From: Microbulbifer sp. THAF38
GTDB lineage: Bacteria; Pseudomonadota; Gammaproteobacteria; Pseudomonadales; Cellvibrionaceae
DNA length: 64,000 bases
Assembly: GCF_009363535.1 (NCBI RefSeq)
Contig: NZ_CP045369.1
Coordinates: 818,501 to 882,500 of the forward strand
Reading direction: 5' to 3'
This document shows positions 42,347 to 52,583 of this stretch, piece after piece. The notes beneath the pieces are model-generated. The model saw nothing but the letters and a program-made list of their open reading frames with translations. It was not told where the DNA came from and did not search any database. Made by a program: the position numbers and the translations under genes. Position 1 is the stretch's first letter; each line of letters begins with the position of its first letter.

Positions 42347-43543
42347 ATGAACAAATTGACCGTTGGAGTCGCGCTCTGTATTTCCAGTCTCAGCCTGGCG
42401 GGTTGTGGTGTGTTCGGCAACGATGGCTATTTCCGCGATCGCAGTAACGATTACCAACAGGCGGACAGTCTGGCGCCATTGCAGATCCCTGAGGGTATCA
42501 ACGCCAAGCACCAGGAAGAACTCTACGAAATTCCACAGATCGCCAGTAACGGTTTGGAAGAAGGGGACTTTGAAGTACCGCGTCCCCAGGCTCTGTCAGT
42601 CAATGCAGGCTTGGAGCGGGTAAAGATTCAGAAGCTGGGCAGCAATCGCTGGGTGCTGGTCACCCAACCCCCGGAAGAGGTTTGGCCCCAGTTGCACTAT
42701 TTCCTGCGCACTTCCGGGTTGACCGTGGAAATGTCTGATGCCAGCGCCGGTATTATGGAAACCGCTTGGATGACTTTCAATGAAAGCCCAGATACCAAGG
42801 ACAAATACCGCCTGCAAATCGAGACCGGTGTTCAGCCGGACACCACTGAGATCCACGTGCGTCATTTATCCGTAGCGGTGGATGCTCCAGTCGGTGGTAC
42901 GGTCAACTGGCCGCAACTCTCTAGCAGCCCGGAGCGCGAGGGTTGGATGATCGACGAGATGTCCACCGCCCTGGCCACAGAAGAATCCGGTGCCTCCGCC
43001 TCCCTGGTGGCCCAGGCCATCGGTGGCAGCTCTGTGAAAGTACAGTTGCGTGAGCCAGCTGGCCACGAACCCTATATTTCCATGGGGCTTGAGATGGATC
43101 GCGCCTGGGCCACTGTTGCCCACGCCGTAAATGCCGGTGCTTACCGTCTGCATAGAGAGGATTCCGATATCGGTCTCTTCTATGTCACCTACGATGAAGA
43201 GCGCGAGTTGGCAGAGAGTGAAGAGGACGATGGCGGCTGGTTCTCCTGGGGCAAGAAGTCCAAACAGGAAGATGAATTGGCCGAAAGTGCCGACCAGGTA
43301 ACTCTGCAGCAGATCCTAGCCGGTATTGATACCTCCAAGAGTAGTGAGCCTGCGCTATTCAAGGAAATCAAAGGACTCGGTGTTGGTTCAACTCCCGAGG
43401 ATGGCTATCCCGGCTACCTGATCGTGATCCGGGGTGGCGACGATGATGAGATTGAGGTGCGCGTCCGCGATACCCGCGGCCAGCCGCTCTCACGCAATAA
43501 GGCCTCCCAGCTGCTGCTCTCTATTCAGCAGAATCTGATTTAA
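42347..43543 (+). CDS. bamC: Outer-membrane assembly lipoprotein BamC
   Basis: Lipoprotein of 398 residues of the BAM complex, which inserts beta-barrel proteins into the outer membrane. Signal peptide with lipobox LAGC (Cys20); an unstructured N-terminal stretch that in other species contacts BamD (SLAPLQIPEGI); two helix-grip domains. An acidic insertion (ESEEDDGG) separates them. I start at ATG 42347 with AGGAAA upstream; the frame extends back into dapA but the signal sequence fixes the start. The MBL hydrolase gene begins three bases after its stop. Confidence 0.93.
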   Translation: MNKLTVGVALCISSLSLAGCGVFGNDGYFRDRSNDYQQADSLAPLQIPEGINAKHQEELYEIPQIASNGLEEGDFEVPRPQALSVNAGLERVKIQKLGSNRWVLVTQPPEEVWPQLHYFLRTSGLTVEMSDASAGIMETAWMTFNESPDTKDKYRLQIETGVQPDTTEIHVRHLSVAVDAPVGGTVNWPQLSSSPEREGWMIDEMSTALATEESGASASLVAQAIGGSSVKVQLREPAGHEPYISMGLEMDRAWATVAHAVNAGAYRLHREDSDIGLFYVTYDEERELAESEEDDGGWFSWGKKSKQEDELAESADQVTLQQILAGIDTSKSSEPALFKEIKGLGVGSTPEDGYPGYLIVIRGGDDDEIEVRVRDTRGQPLSRNKASQLLLSIQQNLI

Positions 43544-43545
43544 TA

Positions 43546-44319
43546 ATGGGCCTGCGCTTCGCCTCACTGGGAAGCGGCAGTAAAGGAAACGGTACATTGG
43601 TCGCCAGTGGCGACCAATGTCTGTTGGTGGACTGCGGCTTTACCATCAAAGAAACCGAGCGACGCATGTCGCGGCTCGGTATGTCTCCCGCTGATCTCGC
43701 GGCAATACTGGTAACCCACGAGCACAGCGATCACCTTTCCGGTGTCGCACCGCTTGCGCGCAGGTATGGCCTGCCGGTGTATCTGACCCCCGGAACTCTT
43801 CGCGCCCGTGATATCGGCAAGTTGCCGCAAGTGCATCTGATCGAAGGGCATCAGCCATTTGTGCTCGCAGATATTCAGATAACACCGGTAGCTGTGCCTC
43901 ACGATGCCAGAGAGGCCGCACAGTATGTATTTCGCAGTCGCGGCAGCAGTCTGGGCCTATTGACGGATCTCGGCACCGTAACTCCCCATGTTGAATCCCA
44001 TTTTGCCGGTTGCGATGCACTGGTCCTGGAAGCCAACCACGATCCGCAGATGCTGGCCCAGGGGCCATATCCCCCCTCTCTGAAGCGACGTGTGGGCGGT
44101 GCCTACGGACACCTGAGTAACCAGCAGGCTGCAGGATTTCTTCAGCGTGTGGGCTATGAACAGCTACAACATCTGGTGGTTGCCCACATTAGTGAAAAAA
44201 ATAATACCCTAGAGCTCGCTCGCTCGGCATTGGCAGAGATGGTGGAGAGTGTCGAGAACTGCATTTTTGCCTGTCAACAGGATGGCTTTGACTGGCTTAC
44301 CGTTGAAGCTCGAGGCTAA
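43546..44319 (+). CDS. MBL-fold metallohydrolase, YycJ/WalJ-like
   Basis: Cytoplasmic metallo-beta-lactamase-fold protein of 257 residues. The metal site THEHSDHLSG gives His58, His60, Asp62 and His63; a further LEANHD segment provides a later ligand. The N-terminus FASLGSGSKGNGTLV is the hallmark of the YycJ/WalJ branch, which is thought to include 5'-3' exonucleases. Directly behind bamC in the dapA operon. Confidence 0.9.
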   Translation: MGLRFASLGSGSKGNGTLVASGDQCLLVDCGFTIKETERRMSRLGMSPADLAAILVTHEHSDHLSGVAPLARRYGLPVYLTPGTLRARDIGKLPQVHLIEGHQPFVLADIQITPVAVPHDAREAAQYVFRSRGSSLGLLTDLGTVTPHVESHFAGCDALVLEANHDPQMLAQGPYPPSLKRRVGGAYGHLSNQQAAGFLQRVGYEQLQHLVVAHISEKNNTLELARSALAEMVESVENCIFACQQDGFDWLTVEARG

Positions 44320-44422
44320 TGGGCCCTAGCGTATTAACTTAATTACCTCTCGATAATAGCGATAATTTTTTGCTCAACAGCGCCACCATAAGCGCTGATG
44401 ACTTTGTAAGGACAGGGGCAGT

Positions 44423-45247
44423 ATGGAAACCTTACTCGTATATTTAGTGGTGGGGGCTGCGGCTGGCACGATCGCCGGCCTGTTTGGAGTCGGTGGTGGT
44501 TTAATCATCGTACCGGCCCTGGTATTGGTTTTTACCGCAATGGGGATCTCCCCGGATATCCTCACTCACATGGCGGTGGGAACATCTCTTGCAACGATCA
44601 TTATCACCTCTATCAGCTCCGTGCGCGCGCACAATAAGAAGGGCGCGGTGGATTGGCGCTTATTTTGGGTGATGACTCCTGGAATCCTTCTCGGCTCCTG
44701 GCTTGGAGGGGTGACAGCGGAGTGGCTACCCGGTGCCTGGCTGCAACTGTTAATTGGCGTCTTCGCAATCATTATGGCCATTCGCATGTGGCTGAGTGGC
44801 TTACGGCACAACGGGGTGGAAGAGGGGGAAGGCAATCTACCTGCTGCACCCATAATGACTATATCTGGTGCGGGGATTGGTTGGGTTTCGGCAATCTTCG
44901 GTATAGGTGGTGGCTCCCTCACAGTGCCATTTCTTTCCCGTTGCAAAGTGCGAATGCAGCGGGCAGTGGCCACATCTGCAGCTTGCGGCTTACCCATTGC
45001 TATAGCGGGGGCTCTGAGTTTTGCGGTGCAGGGTTGGAATAATACTCTGCTGCCGCAATGGAGCAGTGGCTTTATCTACTGGCCTGCCTTTTTAGGTATT
45101 GTGGTGACCAGCACGATTTTCGCCCGACTCGGTGCCAACCTTGCCCACCGCCTCCCGGCAAAGTGGTTGAAGCATGGATTTGCGGTGTTGCTTTGTGTCA
45201 TTGGTGGACGTTTTATTTGGCTGAATAGTGGCTTATTGGCCCTGTAA
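44423..45247 (+). CDS. TauE/SafE family sulfite exporter-like permease (first copy)
   Basis: Inner-membrane protein of 274 residues with about eight hydrophobic segments arranged as two repeats, each opening with GxFGVGGG- or GIFGIGGG-type turns (GLFGVGGGLIIVPAL and AIFGIGGGSLTVPF). The family moves sulfite, sulfoacetate or related small anions. A very similar gene lies 66 bases downstream. Confidence 0.9.
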   Translation: METLLVYLVVGAAAGTIAGLFGVGGGLIIVPALVLVFTAMGISPDILTHMAVGTSLATIIITSISSVRAHNKKGAVDWRLFWVMTPGILLGSWLGGVTAEWLPGAWLQLLIGVFAIIMAIRMWLSGLRHNGVEEGEGNLPAAPIMTISGAGIGWVSAIFGIGGGSLTVPFLSRCKVRMQRAVATSAACGLPIAIAGALSFAVQGWNNTLLPQWSSGFIYWPAFLGIVVTSTIFARLGANLAHRLPAKWLKHGFAVLLCVIGGRFIWLNSGLLAL

Positions 45248-45313
45248 AGTTTGGCCTGTATGTTTTGTCCGCTTTCCGGCTTGGCCTCATAGGGATAGCT
45301 AAACTGAAGCAAC

Positions 45314-46144
45314 ATGGAAATGTTGTTTGTTTACCTATTACTCGGTGCTATAGCGGGTACGGCAGCGGGTCTCCTGGGGATTGGCGGGGGGCTGATCATC
45401 GTCCCGGCGCTGGTGCTGATTTTTTCCGCGATAGGTATATCTCCCGAAGTACTGACCCATATGGCTGTGGGCACCTCTCTGGCAACCATTATCATCACTT
45501 CAATAAGTTCGGTTTGGGCTCATAACAAAAAGGGCGCCGTGGATTGGCATCTATTTTGGGTGATGACTCCAGGAATACTTTTGGGGTCTTGGCTGGGGGG
45601 CGTGACTGCGGATCTGTTGCCGGGTGCCTGGTTACAGCTGTTGATCGGTGTCTTCGCCATAGTTATGGCTGCACGAATGGGCTTGAGCAGCTTGCGCCCC
45701 ACCTCTCAACAGGAGACTGATGATCACTTACCTGGTTCGTTGCCCTTGATCAGTTCAGCGGGATTCATCGGATGGCTCGCAGCCATTTTTGGTATTGGCG
45801 GAGGGGCACTGGTAGTTCCTTATCTATCGCACTTCGGTGTCAAAATGCAGCGTGCGGTGGGTACCTCCGCGGCTTTTGGTCTGCCTATTGCTCTTTCAGG
45901 TTCGCTGAGTTTTGTTGTGCAGGGGTGGGGCAATAAGTTATTGCCGCATTGGAGTAGTGGCTATATCTACTGGCCGGCCTTCCTTGGGATTGTTCTTACC
46001 AGTGTACTCTTTGCCAAGTTTGGAGCGAACCTGGCTCACAGAATTTCCGCTAAACGACTGAAGCTGTGCTTTGCCATATTGCTCTGCATTATCGGGATTC
46101 GTTTTATTTGGCAAAACTTCAATCTGTTAGTGGGGCTGAGCTAG
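45314..46144 (+). CDS. TauE/SafE family sulfite exporter-like permease (second copy)
   Basis: Inner-membrane protein of 276 residues, a close paralog of the preceding gene across its whole length. Segments such as LTHMAVGTSLATIIITSIS and DWxLFWVMTPGILLGSWLGG are shared almost without change. It has the same two GxGGG turns. The pair may form a heterodimer or serve different anions. The operon ends in a bidirectional terminator. Confidence 0.9.
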   Translation: MEMLFVYLLLGAIAGTAAGLLGIGGGLIIVPALVLIFSAIGISPEVLTHMAVGTSLATIIITSISSVWAHNKKGAVDWHLFWVMTPGILLGSWLGGVTADLLPGAWLQLLIGVFAIVMAARMGLSSLRPTSQQETDDHLPGSLPLISSAGFIGWLAAIFGIGGGALVVPYLSHFGVKMQRAVGTSAAFGLPIALSGSLSFVVQGWGNKLLPHWSSGYIYWPAFLGIVLTSVLFAKFGANLAHRISAKRLKLCFAILLCIIGIRFIWQNFNLLVGLS

Positions 46145-46230
46145 AGCTACTTCCGAACTTATTAGTGCTCGATGGGTGACGAAGAGGGCTTCTTCATTGA
46201 TTGGTGTTTGAGGGGGGGGATATCAGAAAT

Positions 46231-46262
46231 AAAAAAGCCACTGTAAAAGCAGTGGCTTTTTG
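46231..46262. terminator. Bidirectional intrinsic terminator
   Basis: AAAAGCCACTG and CAGTGGCTTTT around TAAAAG, with an A run before and a T run after. It serves the convergent TauE/SafE pair and the POT transporter gene. Confidence 0.9.
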
Positions 46263-46280
46263 TTGTGATGATGGTTTCCC

Positions 46281-48062
46281 TTAGCGGATACCGCACATAC
46301 CTTTTTTCAGCAGCGGTGAGATAACAATCATCAGTACACCGACACCAAGGCCCCACCACATCAGGTACTCATACAGGTTGGTATAAGTTGTCAGGGTAGA
46401 AGCGAGATCGGTGCCACCTTCCTGAGGGACAGCGGCCATCTTACCGATACGGGTAGCTACAGTTTCAGACAGTGCTGTCGCCAGGAACCAGGTACCCATG
46501 CTCACACTCACCACCTTGCCGATGGACAGCTTGGTAACCGCGGAGAGGCCAACAGGAGAAAGGCAAAGCTCACCAGAGGTGTGCAGTAGGTAGGCGAGTA
46601 CCAGCCAGATCATCGCTACTTTTCCAGCCTCTGTGGGGTAAGCGGCACCCAGTACCAGAGCGCCGAAGCCCAGGCCAGCTTGGATAATACCCAGCCCGAA
46701 TTTTACCGGCGTGCTCGGTTCCCAGCCGCGCTTGCCCAACCAAACCCACAGGGAGGCGAAAGGAATGGCCAGCAGCATGATAAAGCCTGCGTTGAGCGAG
46801 CCAAACATGGAAGCGCGCACTTCACCGTCACCAATAGAGCGGTCCAGTACACGGTCTGCATACAGGGTCATAGAACCTGCGGACTGCTCGAACAACGCCC
46901 AGAAAACGATGGTAGAGGTAATGAGGACCATGAGTACTACGGTGCGGGAGAATTCCTCACTATAGTGGCGAACAAAGCCGTAACCAATGAAGGCTACCAG
47001 CGCGAGCAACATGCCACCCAGCCATAGATCTTCCCCACTGAAGGCCCAGATCAGACCGAGGCCGGCAGTCAGAGCGGCCATACCGATAGCGATAAAATCT
47101 GTGCCCTTACTATCTTTGTACAGCATGGAGAATAGGATCAGGCCGACGATGGCGACGATCAGGAGGCTGTTCTGAGCGAGGTGAACCATCGGCTCACTTT
47201 GTACTAGGAACCATACTAAGCCTAGGGAGAGAATGCCGCCCAGATAGACTGCCCACTCCTTGTTGATGGGGCCGAAGGCTTTTTCTTTAAGCACTTCAGG
47301 ACGGCTGGGTTCTGCCAGGCCATCCAGATATTTCTGTCCCCAAAGAAAGGTGATCAGGCCGAAGACCATACCGATACCGGCGAGGCCAAAACCGTAACCC
47401 CAGCCGTAGGTTTCACCCAGCCAACCGCACAGCAAAGTGGCGAGGAAGGAGCCCACATTGATGCCCATATAGAAGATGGTAAAACCTGCGTCGCGACGGG
47501 AATCATTTTTAGGGTAGAGCTGACCGACAATGGTGGAAATATTGGGCTTTAGGAAGCCAACCCCCACAGTAATCAGTGCCAGGGCCATAAAGAAGACTTT
47601 GAGGGCTACCACATCCTGAATAATGACGTTTTCAGTGAGGGTAGTGCCTGCCGCAATCACGCTGCCATCATTCAAAGTAATGGCTTCGGAAAGAACTGTG
47701 CCTGCTGCATAGGAGATAGCCTGATGGCCTTCCACAGCCATTAACAAGTGGCCGAGACATAGCAGGACACCACCAAATAGTACCGCCTTGCGCATACCCA
47801 GGTAGCGGTCGGCCAGTAGGCCACCGATCAGAGGCAGGGCGTATACCAGGCCGGCATAGGCGCCGAGTACGTCGTAACCCGCACTATCGGTAAAAAGGTG
47901 ATACTTGGTGAGGTAGAGCAGGAGCAAGTACTTCATCCCATAGAAGGAGAATCGCTCCCACAGCTCTGTAGCAAAACAGATATAGAGCCCTTTCGGGTGG
48001 CCGAGCAATTCGCCCGAGCTCGGAGAGGCCGCCGTGGTGACGTCCGCGACATTAGAAGACAT
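46281..48062 (-). CDS. Proton-dependent oligopeptide transporter (POT/PTR family)
   Basis: Inner-membrane proton symporter of 593 residues for di- and tripeptides. The POT signature is at the N-terminus: ELWERFSFYGMKYLL, an ExxERF motif used in proton coupling. A second conserved region, FTIFYMGINVGSF, and about 14 hydrophobic segments follow. Extra C-terminal length relative to E. coli Dtp proteins (about 500) comes from inserted loops. It would take up peptides released by secreted proteases such as the M6 enzyme at 19302-21620. Confidence 0.93.
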   Translation of the reverse strand: MSSNVADVTTAASPSSGELLGHPKGLYICFATELWERFSFYGMKYLLLLYLTKYHLFTDSAGYDVLGAYAGLVYALPLIGGLLADRYLGMRKAVLFGGVLLCLGHLLMAVEGHQAISYAAGTVLSEAITLNDGSVIAAGTTLTENVIIQDVVALKVFFMALALITVGVGFLKPNISTIVGQLYPKNDSRRDAGFTIFYMGINVGSFLATLLCGWLGETYGWGYGFGLAGIGMVFGLITFLWGQKYLDGLAEPSRPEVLKEKAFGPINKEWAVYLGGILSLGLVWFLVQSEPMVHLAQNSLLIVAIVGLILFSMLYKDSKGTDFIAIGMAALTAGLGLIWAFSGEDLWLGGMLLALVAFIGYGFVRHYSEEFSRTVVLMVLITSTIVFWALFEQSAGSMTLYADRVLDRSIGDGEVRASMFGSLNAGFIMLLAIPFASLWVWLGKRGWEPSTPVKFGLGIIQAGLGFGALVLGAAYPTEAGKVAMIWLVLAYLLHTSGELCLSPVGLSAVTKLSIGKVVSVSMGTWFLATALSETVATRIGKMAAVPQEGGTDLASTLTTYTNLYEYLMWWGLGVGVLMIVISPLLKKGMCGIR

Positions 48063-48300
48063 AGAAGTTCCTCTGTCTGTAATAGTTATTGGGGAACCTC
48101 CGCCAGCCGCTCACTCGAAAAGGACGAGATCGAACAGACTGCTCCAAGAGCTTCCAGTACAACGGGCAGAGTTTACCAGCTGTCTAAATTCCAGGCGAAC
48201 CGTTGTGGAACAATTTAGAGAAATGGTAATCAGGTGCTTCCATTGGGGGCTGATAAGTGGTAAATCCTGTATAAACAAGAATTTCAAGGGGAAAATAACA

Positions 48301-49434
48301 ATGAAAGCCCCATTGTTGCTAAGTCTGTTCCTGTTGTTGAGTGCTTGCGCCAGCTTGCCACCCGATGAACATCGGCCAATTAGCCTTGAAGACGCCCTGA
48401 GCGGTGAGGTTTTACTCGGCAGATCCGTTACTCTGGAGGAATTGCCCCAAGAAGACCTCCTGGGATTAGATTCCGATTTGCGGGCCTACCTGCAGGAATT
48501 GGCTCCCAAGGCCAGTCCGCAAAGCCGCTTAGCGGCATTGATTCGGGCCTTTGAGCAACGAGACTTTACCGTCGAGTACGATGAGAGTAGCACCCTAACG
48601 GCTATGGAAACCTATCGCCAGGCGCGCGGCAACTGCCTGGCTTTCACTCTGATGATGGTAGCGATGGCCAGGGAATTGGGGGCTGAGGCTTCCTTTAATC
48701 AGGTGGAAGTACCTCCCGTTTGGAGTCACGATGAGCCCGAGACCTTTATCGTTTACCGCCATGTGAATATGGTATCGGAAAGCTCTCGCGGTCGCCGCGT
48801 AGTCGATTTCAATCTTGCAGCCTATGACCCCGCCTACGATCAGCATATCCTGGATGACACAACGGCCTTTGCTCTCTACTACAGTAATCGCGGGGTTGAG
48901 TTAATGCGTGAAGGAGAGAGAGAGCAGGCCTTTTTATATTTGCGCAAGGCTCTGGAGCTACGTCCGCAGAGAAGCGATTTATGGGCCAATTTGGGGGCTA
49001 TGTACAGCCACTTCGGTTTTTTAACCGAGGCGCAGCAGAGTTACCAGCAAGCCCTGCATTTAAAAAGCAGCAACCTCGTTGCAATCAGTAATCTGGAGCG
49101 GCTTTACCGACACAACGGCCTGCAAGCACTTGCCGATGAATACGCCAAGCGTGCCCGCTACCACCGGGAACGCAATCCCTATTTTCTCTTCTACCAAGCG
49201 CGAGATGCCTATGAGCAGGGAGACTTCAAGCGGGCCGAACGCCGCTTGCGCAAGGCTGTAATGCGCCACGAAGGCGATCATCGCTTCCACTTCTTACTCG
49301 GGTTGACCAGATATCAGCTTGGGGAAATGTCGGCATCAAGGGAGAGCTTTGAAGAGGCCTTCTCGCTGGTGAGGAACTCTTCTACTGCTAATGCTTATGA
49401 GAGGAAGTTGAAGCTGTTATTTGAGGGAGGGTAA
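48301..49434 (+). CDS. Lipoprotein with transglutaminase-like and TPR domains
   Basis: Predicted envelope lipoprotein of 377 residues, lipobox LSAC (Cys16). A transglutaminase-like domain (about 70-180) has a plausible Cys-His-Asp triad: Cys112 (RGNCLAF), His154 (YRHVNM) and Asp169 (VVDFN). Several TPR repeats follow (about 200-370). I start at ATG 48301, after AAGGGGA and at the signal sequence; the frame is open to 48034 without meaning. The substrate is unknown; similar proteins are annotated as hypothetical TPR proteins. Divergent from the POT transporter. Confidence 0.83.
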   Translation: MKAPLLLSLFLLLSACASLPPDEHRPISLEDALSGEVLLGRSVTLEELPQEDLLGLDSDLRAYLQELAPKASPQSRLAALIRAFEQRDFTVEYDESSTLTAMETYRQARGNCLAFTLMMVAMARELGAEASFNQVEVPPVWSHDEPETFIVYRHVNMVSESSRGRRVVDFNLAAYDPAYDQHILDDTTAFALYYSNRGVELMREGEREQAFLYLRKALELRPQRSDLWANLGAMYSHFGFLTEAQQSYQQALHLKSSNLVAISNLERLYRHNGLQALADEYAKRARYHRERNPYFLFYQARDAYEQGDFKRAERRLRKAVMRHEGDHRFHFLLGLTRYQLGEMSASRESFEEAFSLVRNSSTANAYERKLKLLFEGG

Positions 49435-49686
49435 CCGTTGCCAGCCTAATCGGTGACCAACAACCTTGCTATACGGAAAGTATGCTTAGTCGCGATAGTC
49501 AATATAAGACTTTTATCATGGTAAGCATTTTTTTTTTGTTTTGGGTGATTTTTTATTGAGGGAATGGAGAGCTGGCTCGTTCTGTCTAGTGTTGGGAGCT
49601 GAAGTAGCCATGGGGGTGGTTGCTTCATGAGTAAACTCAAACCTATCTAGTAGGCAGATAGCCCTACCTTAGAGAGAGACAAAACA

Positions 49687-52530
49687 ATGAAAAGGAATAT
49701 CCTTTCGTCTGCAATCAAGACAGCACTTGGAGTATCTGTAGTCCTTGGGGCAACCGGCCAAGCTTTTGCCCAGCAAGCCGCGGATGCAAACGACGCAACC
49801 CTAGTTGAAGAAGTGGTGGTAACGGGTTCGCGCATTACCCGATCCAATCTGGAAGCTTCTACGCCGATTACAACCGTAAACTCTGAGAATATCGAATTCT
49901 CTGGCATGGTAAACAGCGCCGATGTGTTGCGTAGCCTGCCTGCGGCTGGTGTATCAGGTATTACTGGCAACAGTTCAAATTTTGCAACTGCTAACGGCGG
50001 TGTTAACACTGTTAACCTGCGTAACCTCGGCGAAGATCGTACTCTTGTTCTGGTCAATGGTCGTCGCTATGTTTCTGGTGTGGCCGGTACCTCTGCTGTC
50101 GACTGGAATACCATTCCCACTGAGTTGATTGAGCGCGTAGAGGTTATCACTGGTGGTGCTTCAGCAATCTATGGTTCCGATGCCTTAGCGGGTGTGATCA
50201 ACGTTATCCTCAAAGATGATTTTGAGGGCGTTAGCATCACTTCCTCTCATGGCGAAACCGTAGAGTTTGGTGATGATAAAACAGACCGCTTCAATCTTAC
50301 TGCGGGCAGTAATTTTGCGGACGGCAAAGGTAACGCCGTAGTCTCTCTGACTTACACCGATCAAAAAGGTATCTTGGCTCGAGACCGTAAGAATACTAAG
50401 GTGGATGATCTCGCGCTTTGTTATTTCACCGGCGAAACTGCCGATTGTGATAAAGAACAAGAGCCCTACTACTCTTCCTACTCTGAAAATGGGCGTTTCT
50501 TCCTGCCCTCAAATGATAAGGTGAACTGGACTGTAGACAACGGCGAAGTGGTCGATTGGGATGGTGATAAGTACGGATTCAACCGTCAGCAGTTCCGCCG
50601 CTACTCAGTACCTACTGAGCGCTATCTGATCAGCTCTAATCTGTCCTATGATCTTAGTGACTCTCTGGAGTTGTTTGTTGAGACCTCCTTTGCGCGCACT
50701 GAAACCCAGACCGAAATAGAACCGTATCCGTTTGATGCTCAGGACGCTCTAAATATCGACGGCATACATATTGACAATCCTTATATGCCTGCAGAGCTGC
50801 GTAATCTTGCGGTTGCAGCAGAGGATGAGTATGTTTCCTTCGTTCGACGTACTACCGAGTTGGATCAGCGTGGATCCTATGCTGAGCGTCAGACTTTCCG
50901 TGGCTTAATCGGCCTGCGTGGTGAGATTAATGACTGGAACTGGGATGCCTACTTTGGTCAGGGCCAGATGCAAGATAGCCAGCGCAGCACTGGGCAGATT
51001 AACGTTTCCAACTTCCGCAATGCCTTAAATGCGGAGCTGGATGTAGAGAACAACCTGATCGTTTGTGCGGACGAATCTGCAAGAAAAGAAGGTTGTGTGC
51101 CGATCAATGTGTTTGGTTATGGCTCTATCTCTCCAGAGGCTGCTGAATATGTAAGCGCTGTATCTATGCGCGACCAGAGCACCAAGCAAACCATCGGTGG
51201 TATTAATATTAGTGGTGAGTTGCTGGAGCTCCCTTCTGGTCCTTTGAGCCTGGCTGCAGGTCTTGAGTATAGAGATGAGTATGCAGCAGATTTGCCTGAT
51301 GCCCTCACTCGTTCAGGGCAGAATGGTGGTAATAGGGCGCCGGCTACAGAAGGCGGCTTTGATGCAACTGAGCTGTACGTGGAAATGGAAGCCCCGATCC
51401 TCTCGGGTCTGCCTGGGATCCAAGAGTTGAGTGTAGGCGCGGCGTATCGCTTTTCTGATTACGATACTGTAGGTAGCACCGATGCTTATACCGCTCGTGT
51501 TTCCTGGATTATTAATGACGACCTGCGTGTTCGTGGTCAATATGCCCGAGCGATGCGGGCACCTAATGTAAATGAGCTGTTTGGTGCTGGTGGTGAAACT
51601 TTCCGCACCATTAAAGACCCCTGTGATGGCGTAACAGCTGATGCTACGGGTACTGTTGCTGAAAACTGCCTTGCCGTTCCCGAGATTGCTGCTCGCGTTG
51701 CCGAAGTAGGTGTTTTCGAGCTAAGCCAGCCTGAGATTCAGGGAACCGGTGGTTTCGTTGGTGTTGGCTCTGAAGACCTTGAAGCTGAGACTTCAGACAG
51801 TTATACCCTTGGTGTGGTTTTTGATCGTGATCTGGGAATCGGTAGCCTGAGTGTTTCCGTTGACTGGTTTGATATTGAGATCGAAAATCTGATTGACACT
51901 GTTGCAAGACAGTCTTCCTTGGATTTCTGCTACCAATCAACTACAGGTCCTAACGAGTTCTGCGGAAATATCGATCGTGACTCTGAAGGTGCGGCTAATC
52001 AGTTGGGTGAGCTTGTTGGTGTAAACTCAAAGTTCCTCAACGAAGGTACCCTTGAAACCGAAGGTGTTGATGTTCAGGTTCAATGGGGTATGGAACTCGG
52101 GGCAGGCCAATTAGACTTGTCTCTGAATTATGCTCATGTTCTTGAGTTTACTGAGACTAAGTTTGGTGTTGAGGAAGAGCTTGTAGGTGAAGTTGGCTAC
52201 TCTGAGAATAAATGGATTGCAACTGCCAATTACTCCCTGGATCGCTTAATGGTTCAGTGGGAGACTAACTTCATCGGCGATGCTGTACCTAGTAATAGCG
52301 ATGAGTTCTTCAAGTTTGATGTTGGTAGCTTCGTAACTCATGATCTCTACGCTTCCTATCAGTTTACAGATAGCATCAGTGCAAACCTGGGTATTAACAA
52401 TATCCTGGATGAAGAGGCTCCTGTAATTCTGTCTGGTGTTCCAAGCAATATTACTGGCCACGATACTGCGTCTGATGTTTATAACGATATTGGTCGTAGT
52501 GCATTCGTGGGTGTACGCATGGATTTCTAA
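49687..52530 (+). CDS. TonB-dependent receptor (first)
   Basis: Outer-membrane active transporter of 947 residues. Signal peptide cleaved after AFA (residue 28); TonB box-like EEVVVTGSR (41-49); plug domain to about 190 (VNLRNLGEDRTLVLVNGRRY, GSDALAGVINV); a 22-stranded barrel ending in MDF, with the C-terminal Phe needed for insertion. No N-terminal signalling extension. The substrate is not evident; in marine relatives, receptors of this subclass are linked to glycans or peptides. It has its own terminator and precedes a second receptor. Confidence 0.95.
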   Translation: MKRNILSSAIKTALGVSVVLGATGQAFAQQAADANDATLVEEVVVTGSRITRSNLEASTPITTVNSENIEFSGMVNSADVLRSLPAAGVSGITGNSSNFATANGGVNTVNLRNLGEDRTLVLVNGRRYVSGVAGTSAVDWNTIPTELIERVEVITGGASAIYGSDALAGVINVILKDDFEGVSITSSHGETVEFGDDKTDRFNLTAGSNFADGKGNAVVSLTYTDQKGILARDRKNTKVDDLALCYFTGETADCDKEQEPYYSSYSENGRFFLPSNDKVNWTVDNGEVVDWDGDKYGFNRQQFRRYSVPTERYLISSNLSYDLSDSLELFVETSFARTETQTEIEPYPFDAQDALNIDGIHIDNPYMPAELRNLAVAAEDEYVSFVRRTTELDQRGSYAERQTFRGLIGLRGEINDWNWDAYFGQGQMQDSQRSTGQINVSNFRNALNAELDVENNLIVCADESARKEGCVPINVFGYGSISPEAAEYVSAVSMRDQSTKQTIGGINISGELLELPSGPLSLAAGLEYRDEYAADLPDALTRSGQNGGNRAPATEGGFDATELYVEMEAPILSGLPGIQELSVGAAYRFSDYDTVGSTDAYTARVSWIINDDLRVRGQYARAMRAPNVNELFGAGGETFRTIKDPCDGVTADATGTVAENCLAVPEIAARVAEVGVFELSQPEIQGTGGFVGVGSEDLEAETSDSYTLGVVFDRDLGIGSLSVSVDWFDIEIENLIDTVARQSSLDFCYQSTTGPNEFCGNIDRDSEGAANQLGELVGVNSKFLNEGTLETEGVDVQVQWGMELGAGQLDLSLNYAHVLEFTETKFGVEEELVGEVGYSENKWIATANYSLDRLMVQWETNFIGDAVPSNSDEFFKFDVGSFVTHDLYASYQFTDSISANLGINNILDEEAPVILSGVPSNITGHDTASDVYNDIGRSAFVGVRMDF

Positions 52531-52554
52531 TAATCCTTGATAGACTCACCTAAT

Positions 52555-52583
52555 AAAAGCGGGCCGCAAGGCCCGCTTTTTAG
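52555..52583 (+). terminator. Intrinsic terminator of the first TBDR gene
   Basis: AAAAGCGGGCC (52555-52565) and GGCCCGCTTTT (52570-52580) with loop GCAA, ending in TTTTT. It starts 25 bases after the stop. Confidence 0.92.
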
